Shown here one piece after another: positions 20,908 through 33,471 of a stretch of DNA of 64,000 nt. The stretch is taken from the NCBI RefSeq assembly GCF_020360975.1, contig NW_025408669.1:1240001-1304000 (forward strand), written 5' to 3'. Each line of letters starts with the position of its first letter. Position 1 is the first letter of the stretch. This DNA comes from Hirsutella rhossiliensis. Lineage: Eukaryota; Ascomycota; Sordariomycetes; Hypocreales; Ophiocordycipitaceae. The notes under the pieces were generated by a model. It saw only the letters and a program-made list of their open reading frames with translations. It had not been told where the DNA came from and made no database searches. Made by a program: the position numbers and the translations under genes.

Positions 20908-21076
20908 AATAAATGACCCCCGCAGGCTTGCTTTATCGACGCAAGCCAAACGACGAGTACTAGGCGAGGCACACGGAGACGACGATTGTACGAGCATCGG
21001 TGTCCTCTCCCTACGAGCGATGGACCGCAATTGTCATCACTACTGCTGGGAACAGCCCCAAAGGTGATCAGCCAAG
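20211..21076. other. Convergent intergenic region IKS1/nucleoside permease
   Basis: About 870 bp of shared 3' flank, with an AT microsatellite at about 20876-20910. No gene recognised. Confidence 0.5.
20876..20910. repeat. (AT)n microsatellite
   Basis: About 35 bp of TA dinucleotides interrupted by one G, in the convergent intergenic region. Confidence 0.9.
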
Positions 21077-22572
21077 TCACAGCCCGCCGCCCGTCCGAAG
21101 GGCGAACCGCCCAAGCCGTCTCGTTCGCCGCTTGGCCAGGCCACCCCTACCGCCGGCCGGAGCGACGGGCTTGCCGCCGGTGACGCTGCCGAGCCCAAAG
21201 TCTGGGATGCCTCCAAGGCTGCCGAGTATGTCGCCGATATAGTTTGTGGGCACGATGCCTTGCCGAAAGACGGGGTCCCACTCGGTAACGATGCCCTTGA
21301 CGATTTCGATGCCGGCGTTGTATATGTTGTCAATGGCGATGTTGAAGCCGTTTTGATCGACGGTGGCCAGGTGCTCCCAGTCAGAGACGCCGGGCGGAGG
21401 GCGATCAAAGTCGGAACCTGCGTATTCATCGGCGTCGGGTTAGGGGCCGTTGGCAATGTCCACGCGTCGACGATGATTCCTCCGGCCCCATGCAACAGTC
21501 GGTAGATTGCACTCACCTGTGCGCATGACGATGATTCTGGAAAAGTCGACGATGCTCTCGATGGCAGCTCTCACCAGGACCTCGAGCGTGGCGTTTTCTT
21601 CCTGGGCCGTCATGCAGTAGACGCCGGTGCCGTTTGTCCATGTCTCGGTCGTCTTCTCAAACACCTGGGAAAGCCTGGTGCCCGAGAAGTAGACGTCGCT
21701 GGTTGTGCAGTCGCACTTGACGACGCTGGGAGGGCGCGCGGCGGCGGCGAAGGGATTCTGACCCCTTGCCGCGTACCGGGCGCGATACTGGCGGGAGATT
21801 TGGTCGTCGGTCAGGGAGGCGCGGGAAGCCAGGGCGAGGGCGGCATCGCGCAGGCGCTCGTTGAGCTCAAAGACCTCGGTGCCGTACGTGATGCTGGGAT
21901 ACTCGAACGGATAGTCGCGGCCGTATGCGATGTAGCCCGTCGTCCAGTTGGCCGGCAAGGAGCGTGGGTCGATTTCATACTGCAGGGCGACCTGGACGGC
22001 GAACCGGGACAGAGCCACGCTGCCCAGGGTGGCGTGCCGGGGGTTGACGCCGGCGATGCCGGCGATGAGGAAGTAGGTCTGGCCAAGGTTGAACCTCTGC
22101 GACAGCACGAGGGCCATCATGGACGCCGCCGCGTTGACCTCCCCCTCGCCCACCGTGACCTGGCAGACGCGGCCGTCCTCGGTACATGAGACGTGCGGGA
22201 AGAGCATGGAGAGGCCGGGCGAGGCGACGGCAACGGCAGAGAGATTGCCCAGCTCGGATTCATGGAACCGCCGATGCCACGAGTCTGCCTCTGGTGTCCA
22301 CTATGGTGGTTTGATGCAGGTTAGACTGGGCTGGGCCTTTCTATCCGTAGCACGTCGGGGCATGCATGCTTCGAGTGTTGCAAGAGCATGGTCCATACAA
22401 CGGATGGACAGGATGGCAAGCATGGATGCAAGGAAACACGGGGGAGGGAAAGACATGCCATGGAAATAATCATGACGCGGGGCGCAATGGGGCCGCGACA
22501 GGGTGCGCTGCTGGCCGAAGCATGCCTCACGAGGTGCTGCAGCTGAAGGAGAAAAGATAGCAGCCGGGCCAT
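21077..22572 (-). CDS. Purine nucleoside permease (NUP family)
   Basis: A fungal NUP-family protein (PF06516), linked in Candida to purine nucleoside uptake; related by fold to nucleoside phosphorylases. Three exons, 22572-22459, 22300-21517 and 21417-21077, about 412 aa. The first exon encodes MARLLSFLLQL.. (a possible signal or membrane segment) and APRVMIISM. The second starts WTPEADSWHRRF and carries LFPHVSCTEDG, VTVGEGEVNAAASMMALV, YFLIAGIAGVNPRHATLGSVALSRFAVQVALQYEIDP, YGTEVFELNE, TSDVYFSGTRLS and the conserved IIVMRTGSDFDRPPPG spanning intron 2 (99 nt, GTGAGT..CGCAG). The third ends NYIGDILGSLGGIPDFGLGSVTG then a basic tail. Intron 1 (158 nt) seems to be of the GC-AG type (donor GCATGT), since no GT donor joins the conserved blocks in frame. 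Substrate not certain. Confidence 0.88.
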
Positions 22573-24619
22573 GATGGATAGAATTCTCGGAGACGAACTG
22601 GACAGCCCCGCTGCATGACCTTATTCAACAAAAGAATGATACGGCTGCTCCCGACTTCCTGCTTTACACCGTTCGGCTCCTGGGTCAGGGAAGGATGAGG
22701 CCAGCTCGAGGGAGAGACAATGAGTTGGAGGAGAAGATGGCGATGGGCTTTAACTTCCTGGGCGCCTCGTTCTGATATAGATGTCGGACACGCGGCCGAG
22801 GGATGGCGCGCCACAGATCTCGCATCAATCATCTGTTGGCTTGCGCTCCCCAGGGCCGCTGAGACATGATGCAGGGCAGAGACACGGCAACTCATTGTGT
22901 ACAATAGATCAGATGTTGCAATGGTTTGACCTGAGTGACGAGCCGCGAGCCGGGCCAAGAAGCAATCGGCCTCGACCGTGCCTCTCTGCTCTCCATGCAC
23001 GAGCCGAGCTCTCGCAAGCAAGAGGACCAAGGCCGTCCAGGGTGACACACATCTACGTTGTCAGTGCGTGCCAACGAAGGCGAGATGTACATTCAATTTT
23101 TGTTCTGCCACGACAAGCAGCCGCGGTCGGCATCGCCGATGCTGACGGCATGTGGATTGATGCGTCTCTTGCGTGCGCATGTACTGCACAGTACGGACGA
23201 GCCTGATAATCATTGTCAATACTTGGTAGGTGGCGCACGGCAAACATGGTGCGAGCACGGATGGCGGAGCTCGTCTCAGCCAGAGGAGGAGGACTCGGCA
23301 AGCATCGGTGACGCAAGCAGGCGGATGGGAGAGTTATTTGCGAGGTTCCGTCAATATCGGCGGGAAGCCGAGGCGGCGAACACTGGATGTGCTGAATGTC
23401 GCATGCAGGGCAAGCGTTTACCCGGCAAAAACTCGGGGGCGCTTTTCGTATAGCCGTCGCATAAGTTCATTGCCGTCGGCTGCTGGGGAGGAACTCGAGG
23501 GACTTTTTTTGGCCAACAGCCTTCCTTCCCCACACTCTGGCCTGACTCTCTCTCGGGCCGATGAGTGCGGGTACTTGAGGTAGGTAGATAAAGTACTCCG
23601 TACCTGCCTTAGAAAAAGATACCTACCCCGGTATGTGTCTCGGTACGTTAGGTACCTACCTAGTACATGGGCAGAATTGTTGGTGAATTAGGTACCTAGG
23701 TACCTTCCCTATTCCCCATCAAGAAGAGACGCGTCACCAATCGTACCGACATGCGTCAACCGGCTCAATTGCCCTCGACAGACGCCGACCCTGGCTTTTG
23801 CTCCCGCGCCTCTGCAGCTGATTCTCCACCGCTCTCCAGGCTGTCAACGAGGGAACAAACAGGCTCCGGCATACGTTCCCAGACAGGACGGCCTGCAATG
23901 GCGATGCCACGGCCCAGGCGTAAGCGACCCTCTTGTACCTCGTCGCCAGTTTTCAATGCCGACTAGCGGAAAACTCCCTCTTACAGTACCATTCGACCAT
24001 CGACCCTGACTGCTCGGAAACCGGGGTCTAGCGTCTCTGCCGGCTCAACCGGTTCTTGCAGTCTCCATGGTGTCTTAACATCGATCGATACGATACGGGG
24101 GCTCGTGTGTGCGCTTGGCTCGCCAGCCACGGAAGCAGCTCGCCGTTGGGCCTCGAGAGCAGAGTCTTTTGCTTGCCGAGACCATGAGCATCCTCGCGTG
24201 GCGTTGTAGCTCAGTGTCTCCTCGAAATCACGTGCGCTTGCCAAGACTTGGTAGCTGCACAGTACGTACGAATGCGGATACTTCCAACGTCGCTGACGGC
24301 CATCCGTGTTGAGTCACACAAACTTGGACCAACGGCAGCGAGGAGCCTCCACACCCCCATGTAGCTCTAGTGGCTCGAGTCTCTTGGCTCTTTCAAGTCT
24401 CATCCAGTAAGGATACCACGGCTCATATATCGTGCAGGCTGACCTCCCAGACCATGGCCGTTGTACGACATCACTACTCCAACTTTCCATCCGCCCACCC
24501 TGCCGCCTACTCCTCGCCTCCTTCCGTCCCACAGGCGAGACGAGCCCGACGAGCCCAGCCTCGAGCGCCGCTCTCCTCCCGCCTCCACCATCGCGAAGCG
24601 GCGCACGGGGCTTCTTTTC
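22573..24619. promoter_or_regulatory. Divergent upstream region permease/Ca2+-ATPase with GTAC motif cluster
   Basis: About 2 kb between two divergent genes. At 23578-23708 it has many copies of TAGGTACC/GTACCTA/TACCTACC. No ORF here has recognisable content. An upstream non-coding or coding exon of the ATPase could lie near 24370-24540, where an open frame with an ATG at 24454 ends at a possible CAG border. Confidence 0.45.
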
Positions 24620-27600
24620 ATGGATACCATTACGCCCACGACAATCCCGCGCCGTGGCCAAGATGAACTTGTCCCGGTCCACAATGGCCGCCCTCTGACC
24701 GCCGACCTGGGCGACGACTCGCCGCCGCCCGCCAACAAATTCGCCTTCACCCCGACCCAGCTGCACACCCTCCTCACCTTTCGCAGCCTCGCAGCTCTCG
24801 ATGCCTTCGGTGGCCTATGCGGGCTCGCTGCGGGTCTCCGCACTGATGTCACCGCTGGCCTCGGCGCCGACGAGACTGATATCGATGGCCTAGTCTCTTT
24901 CGACGAAGCCGTCGCCGCTGGCCGCGAGAGCCGCGCCCCAGTCCTTCAAGCCACCGGCCCTCCGTCATCGTCTCCCGCTCCCCACGCGATACGCCGGGGC
25001 GACGCCGCCGCCGCCGCCGACCAGCGTCGCTTCGCCGACCGGAAGCGCATCTTTGGCACCAACCAGCTACCTCGACGCCGCCACAAATCGTTCCTCAAGC
25101 TCATGTGGGTCGCCTTCAACGACAAGCTTCTCATTCTCCTCACCATTACTGCCGCCGTCTCCGTCGCCATTGGCATCTACCGCTCCGTCAGCGCCGATTT
25201 CGGCACGTCCAACATCGAGTGGGTGGATGGCGTAACCGTCATCGTGGCCATCATCGCCATTGTCCTGGCTAGCGCCGCCAACGACTGGCAGCAGAATCAC
25301 AAGTTCGAAAAGCTCAACGAGCGCAAGAAGCAGCGCGAGGTCACCGTCGTTCGTTCCGGCAGGGCCCAGCGGATATGGATGCACGACGTCCTCGTTGGCG
25401 ACGTCATGTATATTGAGGCTGGCGAGGTGCTGGCCGTCGACGGCATCCTTATCCAAGCTTCCGGGCTGCACATCGACGAGTCTCCCGTCTCGGGCGAGTC
25501 TGCCCCCGTCCACAAGACCATTCCCGACGACCACAACGCCTCGCATGCCGCCCTCGCCGACCCCTTCATTCTGAGCGGCACCACCGTCACATGTGGTGTC
25601 GGTCGCTATCTCGTCACTTCGGTCGGTGCCAACTCGACCTATGGGCGCACTCTCATGTCCCTGCGCGAGGATGTCCAGGAGACGCCCCTCCAGGCGAAGC
25701 TTGGCCGTCTGGGCAAGCAGCTCATCATCTTCGGCGCCGTTGCCGGTGCCATCTTCTTCGTCGTTCTCACCATCCGCTACCTGGTCAATCTCAAGCACAT
25801 GAACCAAGGGGGGCCGCCCAAAAAGGCTGCCGTCTTCTTCCAAAACGTCATCATTTCCATCACTGTCGTCGTCATCGCCGTCCCCGAGGGTTTGGCTCTC
25901 AACGTCACCGTCGCCCTGGCGTTTGCGACCAAGCGGATGCTCAAGGACAACAACCTGGTTCGACTCATCCGCTCGTGCGAGATTATGGGGAACGTCACCT
26001 GCGTCTGTTCTGATAAAACAGGCACCCTGACGCAGAACAAGATGACGGTTGTCGCGGGCCGGGTCGGGCTCGATTGCAGCTTTGACGATATGGAGACGGT
26101 GGCGGTCGGTGTCGGCCAGTCTGCGCCCAACTCGACTGTCATTCGAGGCGACACATCGGCTCGACTCGCCTCGTCGCTGTCCAGCGAGGTCAAGGATCTC
26201 ATCAAGGATAGCATGGCCCTTAATTCCACCGCCTTCGAGAGCGACGAGACGGCCGGGTCGGGCTACTTTGGCTCCAGCACCGAGATGGCACTGCTCAAAT
26301 TCAGCCGAGACCGCCTCGGGTTGGGCCTGTTGAGTGTGGAACGGGCTAACAACCCGATAGTGACCATGCTCCCCTTCCAGTCTTCACGGAAGTGGATGGC
26401 TGCTCTTGTCAAGCTGCCCGACGAGAGGTACAGGCTGCTCGTCAAGGGAGCGGCCGAGGTCGTTTTCGAGTTCTGCGCCTATGTCATGGACGACCCAACA
26501 GACGACCTCACCGCTCGTCGACTCTCGGAAGAAGACAGAACTGGTGTTCGCCTTACAACTCAGAACTATGCCGACAACATGCTGCGGCCGGTGGCCATTG
26601 CGTTTCGGGATTTCGACGCCTCCGAGGTCTTTGAGTTTGAGGACGACGATCCTGCCGCCGTCAATCTGGAATGGCTGGCCTCGGGCCTGGTCTTTATTGG
26701 TGTTTTCGGTATTCAAGACCCTCTGCGCCTCGAAGTTGTCGAATCGGTCCGCAAGTGTCAGGAAGCTGGCGTGTTTGTCCGTATGGTTACGGGCGATAAC
26801 TTCCTGACGGCCAAGGCTATTGCTGCCGAGTGCGGCATCTACACGGCTGGCGGCGTAGCCATGGATGGTCCTACATTCCGGAAACTTTCTCCGTCTCAAC
26901 TTGACGCTGTGATTCCGCGTCTGCAAGTTCTGGCGAGGACCAGCCCGGAGGATAAGCTCCTCTTGGTCTCGCACCTCAAGGAGATGAAGGAGACGGTGGC
27001 CGTCACCGGTGACGGCACCAACGACGCGCTAGCCCTCAAAGCTGCCGACGTCGGCCTTGCCATGGGCATCCAGGGGACCGAGGTGGCCAAGGAAGCTGCC
27101 TCGATTATCCTTCTCGACGATAACTTCGCATCCATTGTCAAGGCGTTGAGCTGGGGCCGCACCGTCAACGACGCAGTCAAGAAGTTTTGCCAGGTAAGTA
27201 GACGTCTCATGCCTTTGGTTTCCATCAGTTGGTGGACTCCACAGGCGAATTGCAAAGAGAGCGCAGAATCTGACTCGGTGCGGTGCTGCAGTTTCAATTC
27301 ACCATCAACATCACCGCGAGTATTCTCACCATCTCGGTCCTTGTCGGCGAGCCCATATTCACCGTGGTGCAACTCCTCTGGATCAACCTCATCATGGACA
27401 TTTTTGCTTCGCTTGGACTCGCAACCGATCTCCCGTCGCCCGAATTCCTCAAGCGCAAGCCCGAACCGCGAAACTCGCCCATCATCAGCATCACCATGTG
27501 GAAAATGATTCTCGGCCAAGCCATCTACCAGCTTGCCGTGGTGTTCACAGTTCATTACGCCGGATGGGACATCTTCAACCCCGATACCAAATTCGAGGCT

Positions 27601-28512
27601 GAGGTATTGCAGACGCTAGTGTTCAACATATACGTCTGGATGCAGTTTTTTAACCAACACAACTGCCGTAGGGTAGATAACAAGCTTGACATCTGGTACC
27701 AAAGCGTGCTGCGCAACCCCTGGTTCATCGGGGTGCAGCTCTTGACAATGGCAGGTCAGCTTGCCATCATATTCAAGGGAGGGGAGGCATTCGACACGGT
27801 GCCCTTGACAGGGGCGCAATGGGGATGGAGCTTGCTTTTCGGCCTGCTCACCATACCGCTCGGGGCCCTGCTTCGTCAGGTGCCGGACCGCTATGTGCTG
27901 GCGCTTTTCCGGTTCTTCGCGCGTATTTTTCAAACCTTGACGAGACCGTTGCGGCGTCTATGGGCATGCTTTTCGTCTTGTTCGTGGTCGCGACCTCGCA
28001 GACGCATCGAATCCAGCGGAAGGCGCCACGAATTGGGGAATGTGTCACCGCAGACCACTGGAAGTTTTCCGAGTCAGGGCCCCAAGAACTCGTTGTCTGT
28101 GGGAAGCGAGGGCTGCGAGGAGCCACGTCGAGATCGGACGGCCCCTGGTTCTGCCACAGAAGTGTCTGAAAACACGGAGAGCAAAATTGATTTGCAGGTC
28201 ATGATTGACGCAGCCAAGATTGGGAGGTCAATCGGCACAGACAAGCTGGAACTGCACCCAGAGACGCTCAAGGATGATCCCATCCTAGGCACGAGGAGCG
28301 ACGTTACCCTGCCGCCGAGCCAAGATCCGGCCCTGCAGATGCTCATGCCCACGGGCGAAGAGGACGAGGGCCGGCCGAGACGACGGAGAGGGCGCGAAAG
28401 AGCGGTTTGGGTGGAACCAAGCCGTCCCGGGCAACAGCCCGGGCAATATGCCGGACAACAGAGGAAGAAAGGCCTCTCTCTGGAGGGGTTTCTCAGGTCG
28501 AAGAGGAGGTAA
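24620..28512 (+). CDS. P2B-type calcium-transporting ATPase (PMC1-like)
   Basis: Pumps Ca2+ out of the cytosol, into the vacuole or across the plasma membrane, driven by ATP. Two exons, 24620-27193 and 27292-28512, with a 98-nt intron (GTAAGT..CTGCAG) joining AVKKFCQ to FQFTINITA; about 1264 aa. Key elements: N-terminal NKFAFTPTQL, A-domain ASGLHIDESPVSGESAPVH, TM4 IAVPEGLALNVTVALAFA, phosphorylation site CSDKTGTLTQNKM (Asp near residue 465), nucleotide-binding LLVKGAAEVV, hinge MVTGDNFLTAKAIA and TGDGTNDALALKAADVGLAMG (near 796), then the C-terminal transmembrane bundle VVQLLWINLIMD. The long hydrophilic C-tail (about 1080-1264) has basic and Ser/Thr-rich stretches but no obvious calmodulin site. 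The first in-frame ATG is at 24620; the frame is open upstream, so an extra 5' exon is possible. Confidence 0.93.
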
Positions 28513-29058
28513 TGGCCGATGCGCTCATAGTTTCGATGCTACCCGGACACTTGCTCTCGCCGGGGACAGAACGGGAGTGGTGAGCCACTGACGAGCAGCG
28601 GCACGACGCCGACACAAAGGGAGGTGGAAAAGTTTGTATAGCACCGGGGCCCCTATTATGACTGCATGACGACTTTCTTCGACGCACATATAGAGATACC
28701 TCATCACATAAATAATTGGTGTTATAATTGCCATCACCTAAAAGCAGTTCAAACACAGCGATTCTCACTCGCGATCGGGGTGCCTCGGCTTCCCTTTCCC
28801 CGTGCGTCGGGGGGACTCAATGAGTAACTAAGCACCCTGTTCTTCACAAGAAGAGCGACGGTCAAGTATGCTGCCGTTCCTAATCTTCCTACCATCGTAA
28901 TTCATCAAATAGCCAAAAAAAAAGGTTCGGCGCTGTTCCCGCCTCAGATGGAGGCCTCGCACACGCAGCTCTGTTCTATTGTACACTTTCCTTACACGCA
29001 CACGTCACGCCCCCCGACGGCCAGCACCTCGCAGTGCTTTTCATGAGTCCGTCCTCGG
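28513..29058. other. Convergent intergenic region Ca2+-ATPase/Ste6
   Basis: About 550 bp. It includes an A run at about 28913-28923 (plus strand) and AT-rich sequence at 28680-28740. No gene seen. Confidence 0.5.
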
Positions 29059-32000
29059 CTACTTGCAGTCGTCGACATTGCACTCGTTGTCTCCCGCCCA
29101 CTGTCCGCCGCTGATGAGATCTAAGAAGGGCCCTTTCTTCCGGGCAAGCGCCTGGTAGCTGCCCTCGTCGACCTTGATGCCGTTGCTCAGCACAATGAGC
29201 CTGTCCGCCAGCCGCATCACGTCGCGGCTGTGCGTGACCAAGACCACGGCCATGCCGCCCGGCAACGTCCGGGTCTGTTGGACCAGCCGCGTGATTGTCC
29301 GGCGCACCGTCTGCGAGCTGTCTGCGTCGAGGGCGCTGGTCGGCTCATCCATGACAAGAAGTCGGGGCTGCCGGACGAGCGCTCGCGCGATGCTCAACCG
29401 CTGAGCCTGCCCGCCGGAAAGAGCGAGCCCGCCGTCTCCGACAACGGTGTTGTAACCCTCGGGCAAGGAGGCGATGAAGTCGTGTAGTCCTGCTGCTTGT
29501 GCCGCCTGTGCAATGCTCGCGATGTGACGATGTGGTGAGTCTTCGGCGAGCCCGTACGCAATGTTTTCGGTTATAGTGGCGGGGAAGAGAAATGGAGACT
29601 GGGGAACGTAGGCCATCGTGGAGCGAAGGTGCTGCAGGTCGACGTTTGAGCACGAGACTCCCGCGAAGCTGAGAGGCGGAGCATTGGCAGGATCTGACGG
29701 CTCGGGGGCCGCGTGCAAGCCGAGCAGCAGGGAGACAAGAGTCGACTTGCCGCAGCCAGATTGGCCGACAATGACTGTGCATTCTCCCGACACAATCCCG
29801 AGCGAGACTCCGTTGAGGACTGGGTCCGTGGCTCGACGGGGGTATGAAAAGGTCAGATCATGCATTCGTAAAGGAAGAGGACTGTCAAGCTCCGTTGCCG
29901 CTTGTCCCTGCCGAGGACGATCCAAAGGCAAGTTTGCATATCCGAGCAAAGGGGCGGCTGCGGCTTGTGCCATCGTGAGTTGAGGAATGCCGTTGAGAAT
30001 CTCAGATGAAGTGCCGATGCTAAACAGCAGCAGGTTGACGACCTGCACCACGCTCGCGACATCGGCGTGGGTGTCCTGGGCTAGCAGGCTGGTGCTGTAG
30101 TAGAAGACGAGGGCCGTGAGGGCATAGCTCATGGATTGATACAGGCCAAACAGCCAGCTGGTGTGTTTTGCTCGCCTCATGCCAAGACGCAACGTATGTT
30201 TTGCACATTGTCGGTACCTCTGGGCGAAGTGTGCCTCCAGGGTCAAGGCTCGGACAACGCGGAGGTTGAGGAGAATCTCGGTCAAGGCGGCGCTGCAGTC
30301 TTCTGCGCCCTCATTGCATTTGCTCTCCCACTCGCTGCTGACAGAGGCATAGCCCTTGACTGTGGCGAAGACGACAGGCAGAGGTGCCAGGGCCACTAGA
30401 GTCAGCCTCCACGAAGTGGCCAGAGCCCACAAGAGCGATATGGACATGATGGTGGTCACGACGACGACGATGGGAACGAATCGGCCGACAATGTTTCGCA
30501 TCTCTTCCGCATTTCTCTCAAGACGCTCGTTGATGCGACCGGGCGAGTGATTTGTCCCGTCAAACCACGACTTGGGCTGCTGCATAATCCTGGCGAGTGC
30601 CTGGACGCGAATGCCATCAACCCAGGCTTGGCCGACATTCTCCAGAAGGTAGCGACTGCCACCCGTGCAGAGACCGTCAGTGACGGCGACTACAACGAGA
30701 CAGATTGCCCATTTCTGGCCCTCCGCAGCCTTTTCACCAGACGACCACATGACACCCATCAGCTGTGCCAAGCAGTAGGCAAAGGCCGGGGTTGACACGG
30801 CTCCGATGAGACAGACCATGAGCCCGAGAACAAGAAGCAGTCTGTCAAATTGTCCCAGGGTCGGCCAAAGCGTAGCCAAGATTGACAGGAGAGAAGCTTT
30901 CTCCGCCGGCTTTTGGCTCGCCAAGGGAGGGTTGGCGCTTTCCAGGGCTCTGGCCCTCAGACGCAGCCTTGGTATGTTTTCTCGCCGCTCGGCAGCCCCA
31001 AAGATGAAGTCGACGTCGTCTTCTCCAGAGGTATCTGATGGGTCTTCTTCTAGGCTGGTCTCGATATTGGTTGGGCATCCCTTCTGATCATCTGGCTCCC
31101 TTTCCGGTGCCGGAAAGAACTTGTTATTGATGAAGGCGGAAAAGCGCCGCCTCTCTGCCTCAAAAAACACAGTCGCCCTATCTCCTGATGCAGGCCGATG
31201 AGAAGAAATGGGACGTTTAATTATCTCTTGCAGCTTCGTTTTCAATGCGTGCGCTGCATCAACCCCGAGAGATGCTTTATTAGCCGGTCCGGGTTGAGGT
31301 ATTAGGCTGCTAAAAACATGGCCGCACAGGCCCTGGGATGAAGGCCGTGATAGGCAGGTCGCGTCCGTACGCGGCGTGTTGGTGCAGCTGGTAGGACGAA
31401 AGAACGAGATCCTTCTGATCTTCTGGGCCGAGGATCCCACGAGGCCCTTGGCTGGAGAGTTTGGCGTCGGAAAGATGCTATCGCGCAGGCCAGGAAGATC
31501 TCGTTTGAACCCCTCTCGAACCACGGATGCATTATCCATGACGTACACATATTCGTCGTCGTCGATGTTGGAGGTGTCGTGGGTTATGATAATGGTCGTC
31601 TTGTCTCTTCGCCACTCTCTGATGGCGTCCATGACCAGTGCCCGACCTACTTGGTCGAGGCCGCTGGTGATCTCGTCGAGAATGAGAATTGTCGGATTCC
31701 TCAGTCGCGCTCGAGCGAGGGCAACCTTTTGCTTCTGCCCACCGCTCAGTTCGAAGCCTCGAGGCCCGACCTGGGTATCGAGACCTTGGGGAAGGCTGGC
31801 AAGCGTTGACTGCAAAAGTGCTGCCTGGCAGGCGCCGAGGACTTCTTTCAAGGTAGCCTTTTCAGGGCTCGGATTTCCGAGAGCAATGTTGTTGAATAAT
31901 GAATCGCTGAAAAGAATGCTTGACTGCTGTACCAGGGTAATGTTCTCGCGGACCCAGTTGTCGTCGAGCAGTTCAAGGGGCCGCCCGTCGATGAGGATTT

Positions 32001-33471
32001 GCCCGGCCAGGGGCTCATACAACTTGGCCAAGAGGCTGCCCACGGTGCTTTTCCCAGATCCGCTTTTACCGACAAGAAAGGTGGTCTGTCCCGCCGGAAA
32101 GGCAAAGGAAGACGTGTCGAGAACTGTCGTTGCCGGATTGGAAGGATATGCAAAGCTCACCTGCAGTCGTGTTAGCTGAGTCGGCTGAAGAACGCTGACG
32201 GGGACGGGGTCCCAAACACACACACTATTAAGCTGCACGTCGCCAACACAGTGCTCCAGTCGGGTGGTCCGAGGGGCCGTATCGACGAGCGCCTTGGATC
32301 TCGAGGTCTCTGGTTTCGCGGCGATTGACGACAGAAAGCTTCCCGCCGACATGCCTTTTGAAAGTACAAGCCAGTGAGGAACCAACGCTTCGATGCCCTG
32401 AAAAGCAGCCAAAGTCGAGTAAAAAGTCGTAACGACATGGCCAGGCGGAAGCCCATCCCTGACCAAGATGCTGCCATACCAGAACCCAAGCACAAACATT
32501 GCGACGACCCAGAAGGCAATGTATCCCATCTGGGTCGAGTTGCATCGGGCTTGCACCAGGTAGTGCCTTCTTGCCCATCTGAGAGCGTTGCGGTAGTGCC
32601 GCAGTTCTCTGTCGAAGCCATTAAAGACCTTGACAAGGTCGATGGCGGTGACGGACGCCGTGGTGAGCCTCGTGGCCTTTTCCAGATGGGCCTTTTGCGC
32701 TCGAATGGCTGGTTCGAGCTGTCGAGTGGCGAGAGACAGGACAATGAGAGATAGCGGCAGGGTGGCGAGTAACACCAGAGTTATCCTCCACGAGTAGTAC
32801 AGCGCAATGATGAGAGAGGCACACGAAGTCAGAGCATCGCAAACCAAGAAGCCAAAGATTTGTGAGGTCGCGGCTTGGAGCTCGCGTGTCTGTCTACAGC
32901 GCGCGTCAGCTATGAGTGTCTCAATGAGGCACGGCAAGGGGAGGGAACGCATGATGGCTCACGTTTGTATTCTGACGAGAAGGCCAGATGTCCCCTGGTC
33001 TAACATGTCGAACCAGGCTAGATCCCGGGTGAGCAGGGATTGGAAGACGCGGCAACGAGCACTGTCGGCCTGAAGCTCTCCGAAGAGAGTCCACAGTGCC
33101 AGAAAGGCGGCGTTGGCAAGCCAGTTGCCCAGGCCAAGGCCGACCAGAACCAGGCACCATCTGGAGACAGCCTCGAGAGCATTGGGACCGGATCGGAGCC
33201 CGTTGCCGCGGTCGGCAACGATGTCAAAGATGCGGCCGAGGAAGATGGCCAAGGCAGTTCGCAGGGCAGCGGTGGCTCCCGATGCCACGATTGCCGCGAG
33301 GAGGACTCGGACATGTGTACGCTGGGTGAAGGCAAAGAGGCTGCCCCAGGAAGACTTGGCATGCCCGGACTGGGCATGGGCCGAGCCGGGACAAGTCGAG
33401 GCGAGATCCGCAGAGCTTGAAGCCTTGAGCTGAGAGCATGCGGTGACGGATTCCTTTGATTCTGACTTCAT
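29059..33471 (-). CDS. ABC transporter, Ste6 (a-factor exporter) type
   Basis: Full-size ABCB transporter, (TMD-NBD)x2, of the Ste6/mating a-factor exporter group, which moves farnesylated peptide pheromone across the plasma membrane. Two exons, 33471-32963 and 32893-29059, with a 69-nt intron (GTGAGC..TGTAG) joining LLVRIQ to TQTRELQAATS; about 1447 aa. NBD1 has Walker A GKSGSGKST (near residue 447), ABC signature LSGGQKQKVALARA (near 553) and Walker B TILILDEITSGLD. A long hydrophilic linker (about 630-860) follows. NBD2 has GQSGCGKST, LSGGQAQRLSIARALV, LLVMDEPTSALD and a switch His in VTHSRD. In NBD1 Walker B the catalytic Glu is followed by Ile-Thr where most exporters have Pro-Thr. The ATG at 33471 (MKSESKESV) is the first in frame. 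Other ABCB multidrug exporters cannot be excluded; the pheromone link is inferred. Confidence 0.85.

Noticed and set aside
24461..24619. Extended N-terminus of the calcium ATPase
   Set aside because: The frame is open but has no ATG, and the sequence from 24620 already begins with family-like MDTITP...DELVPV; an upstream exon remains possible but unsupported.
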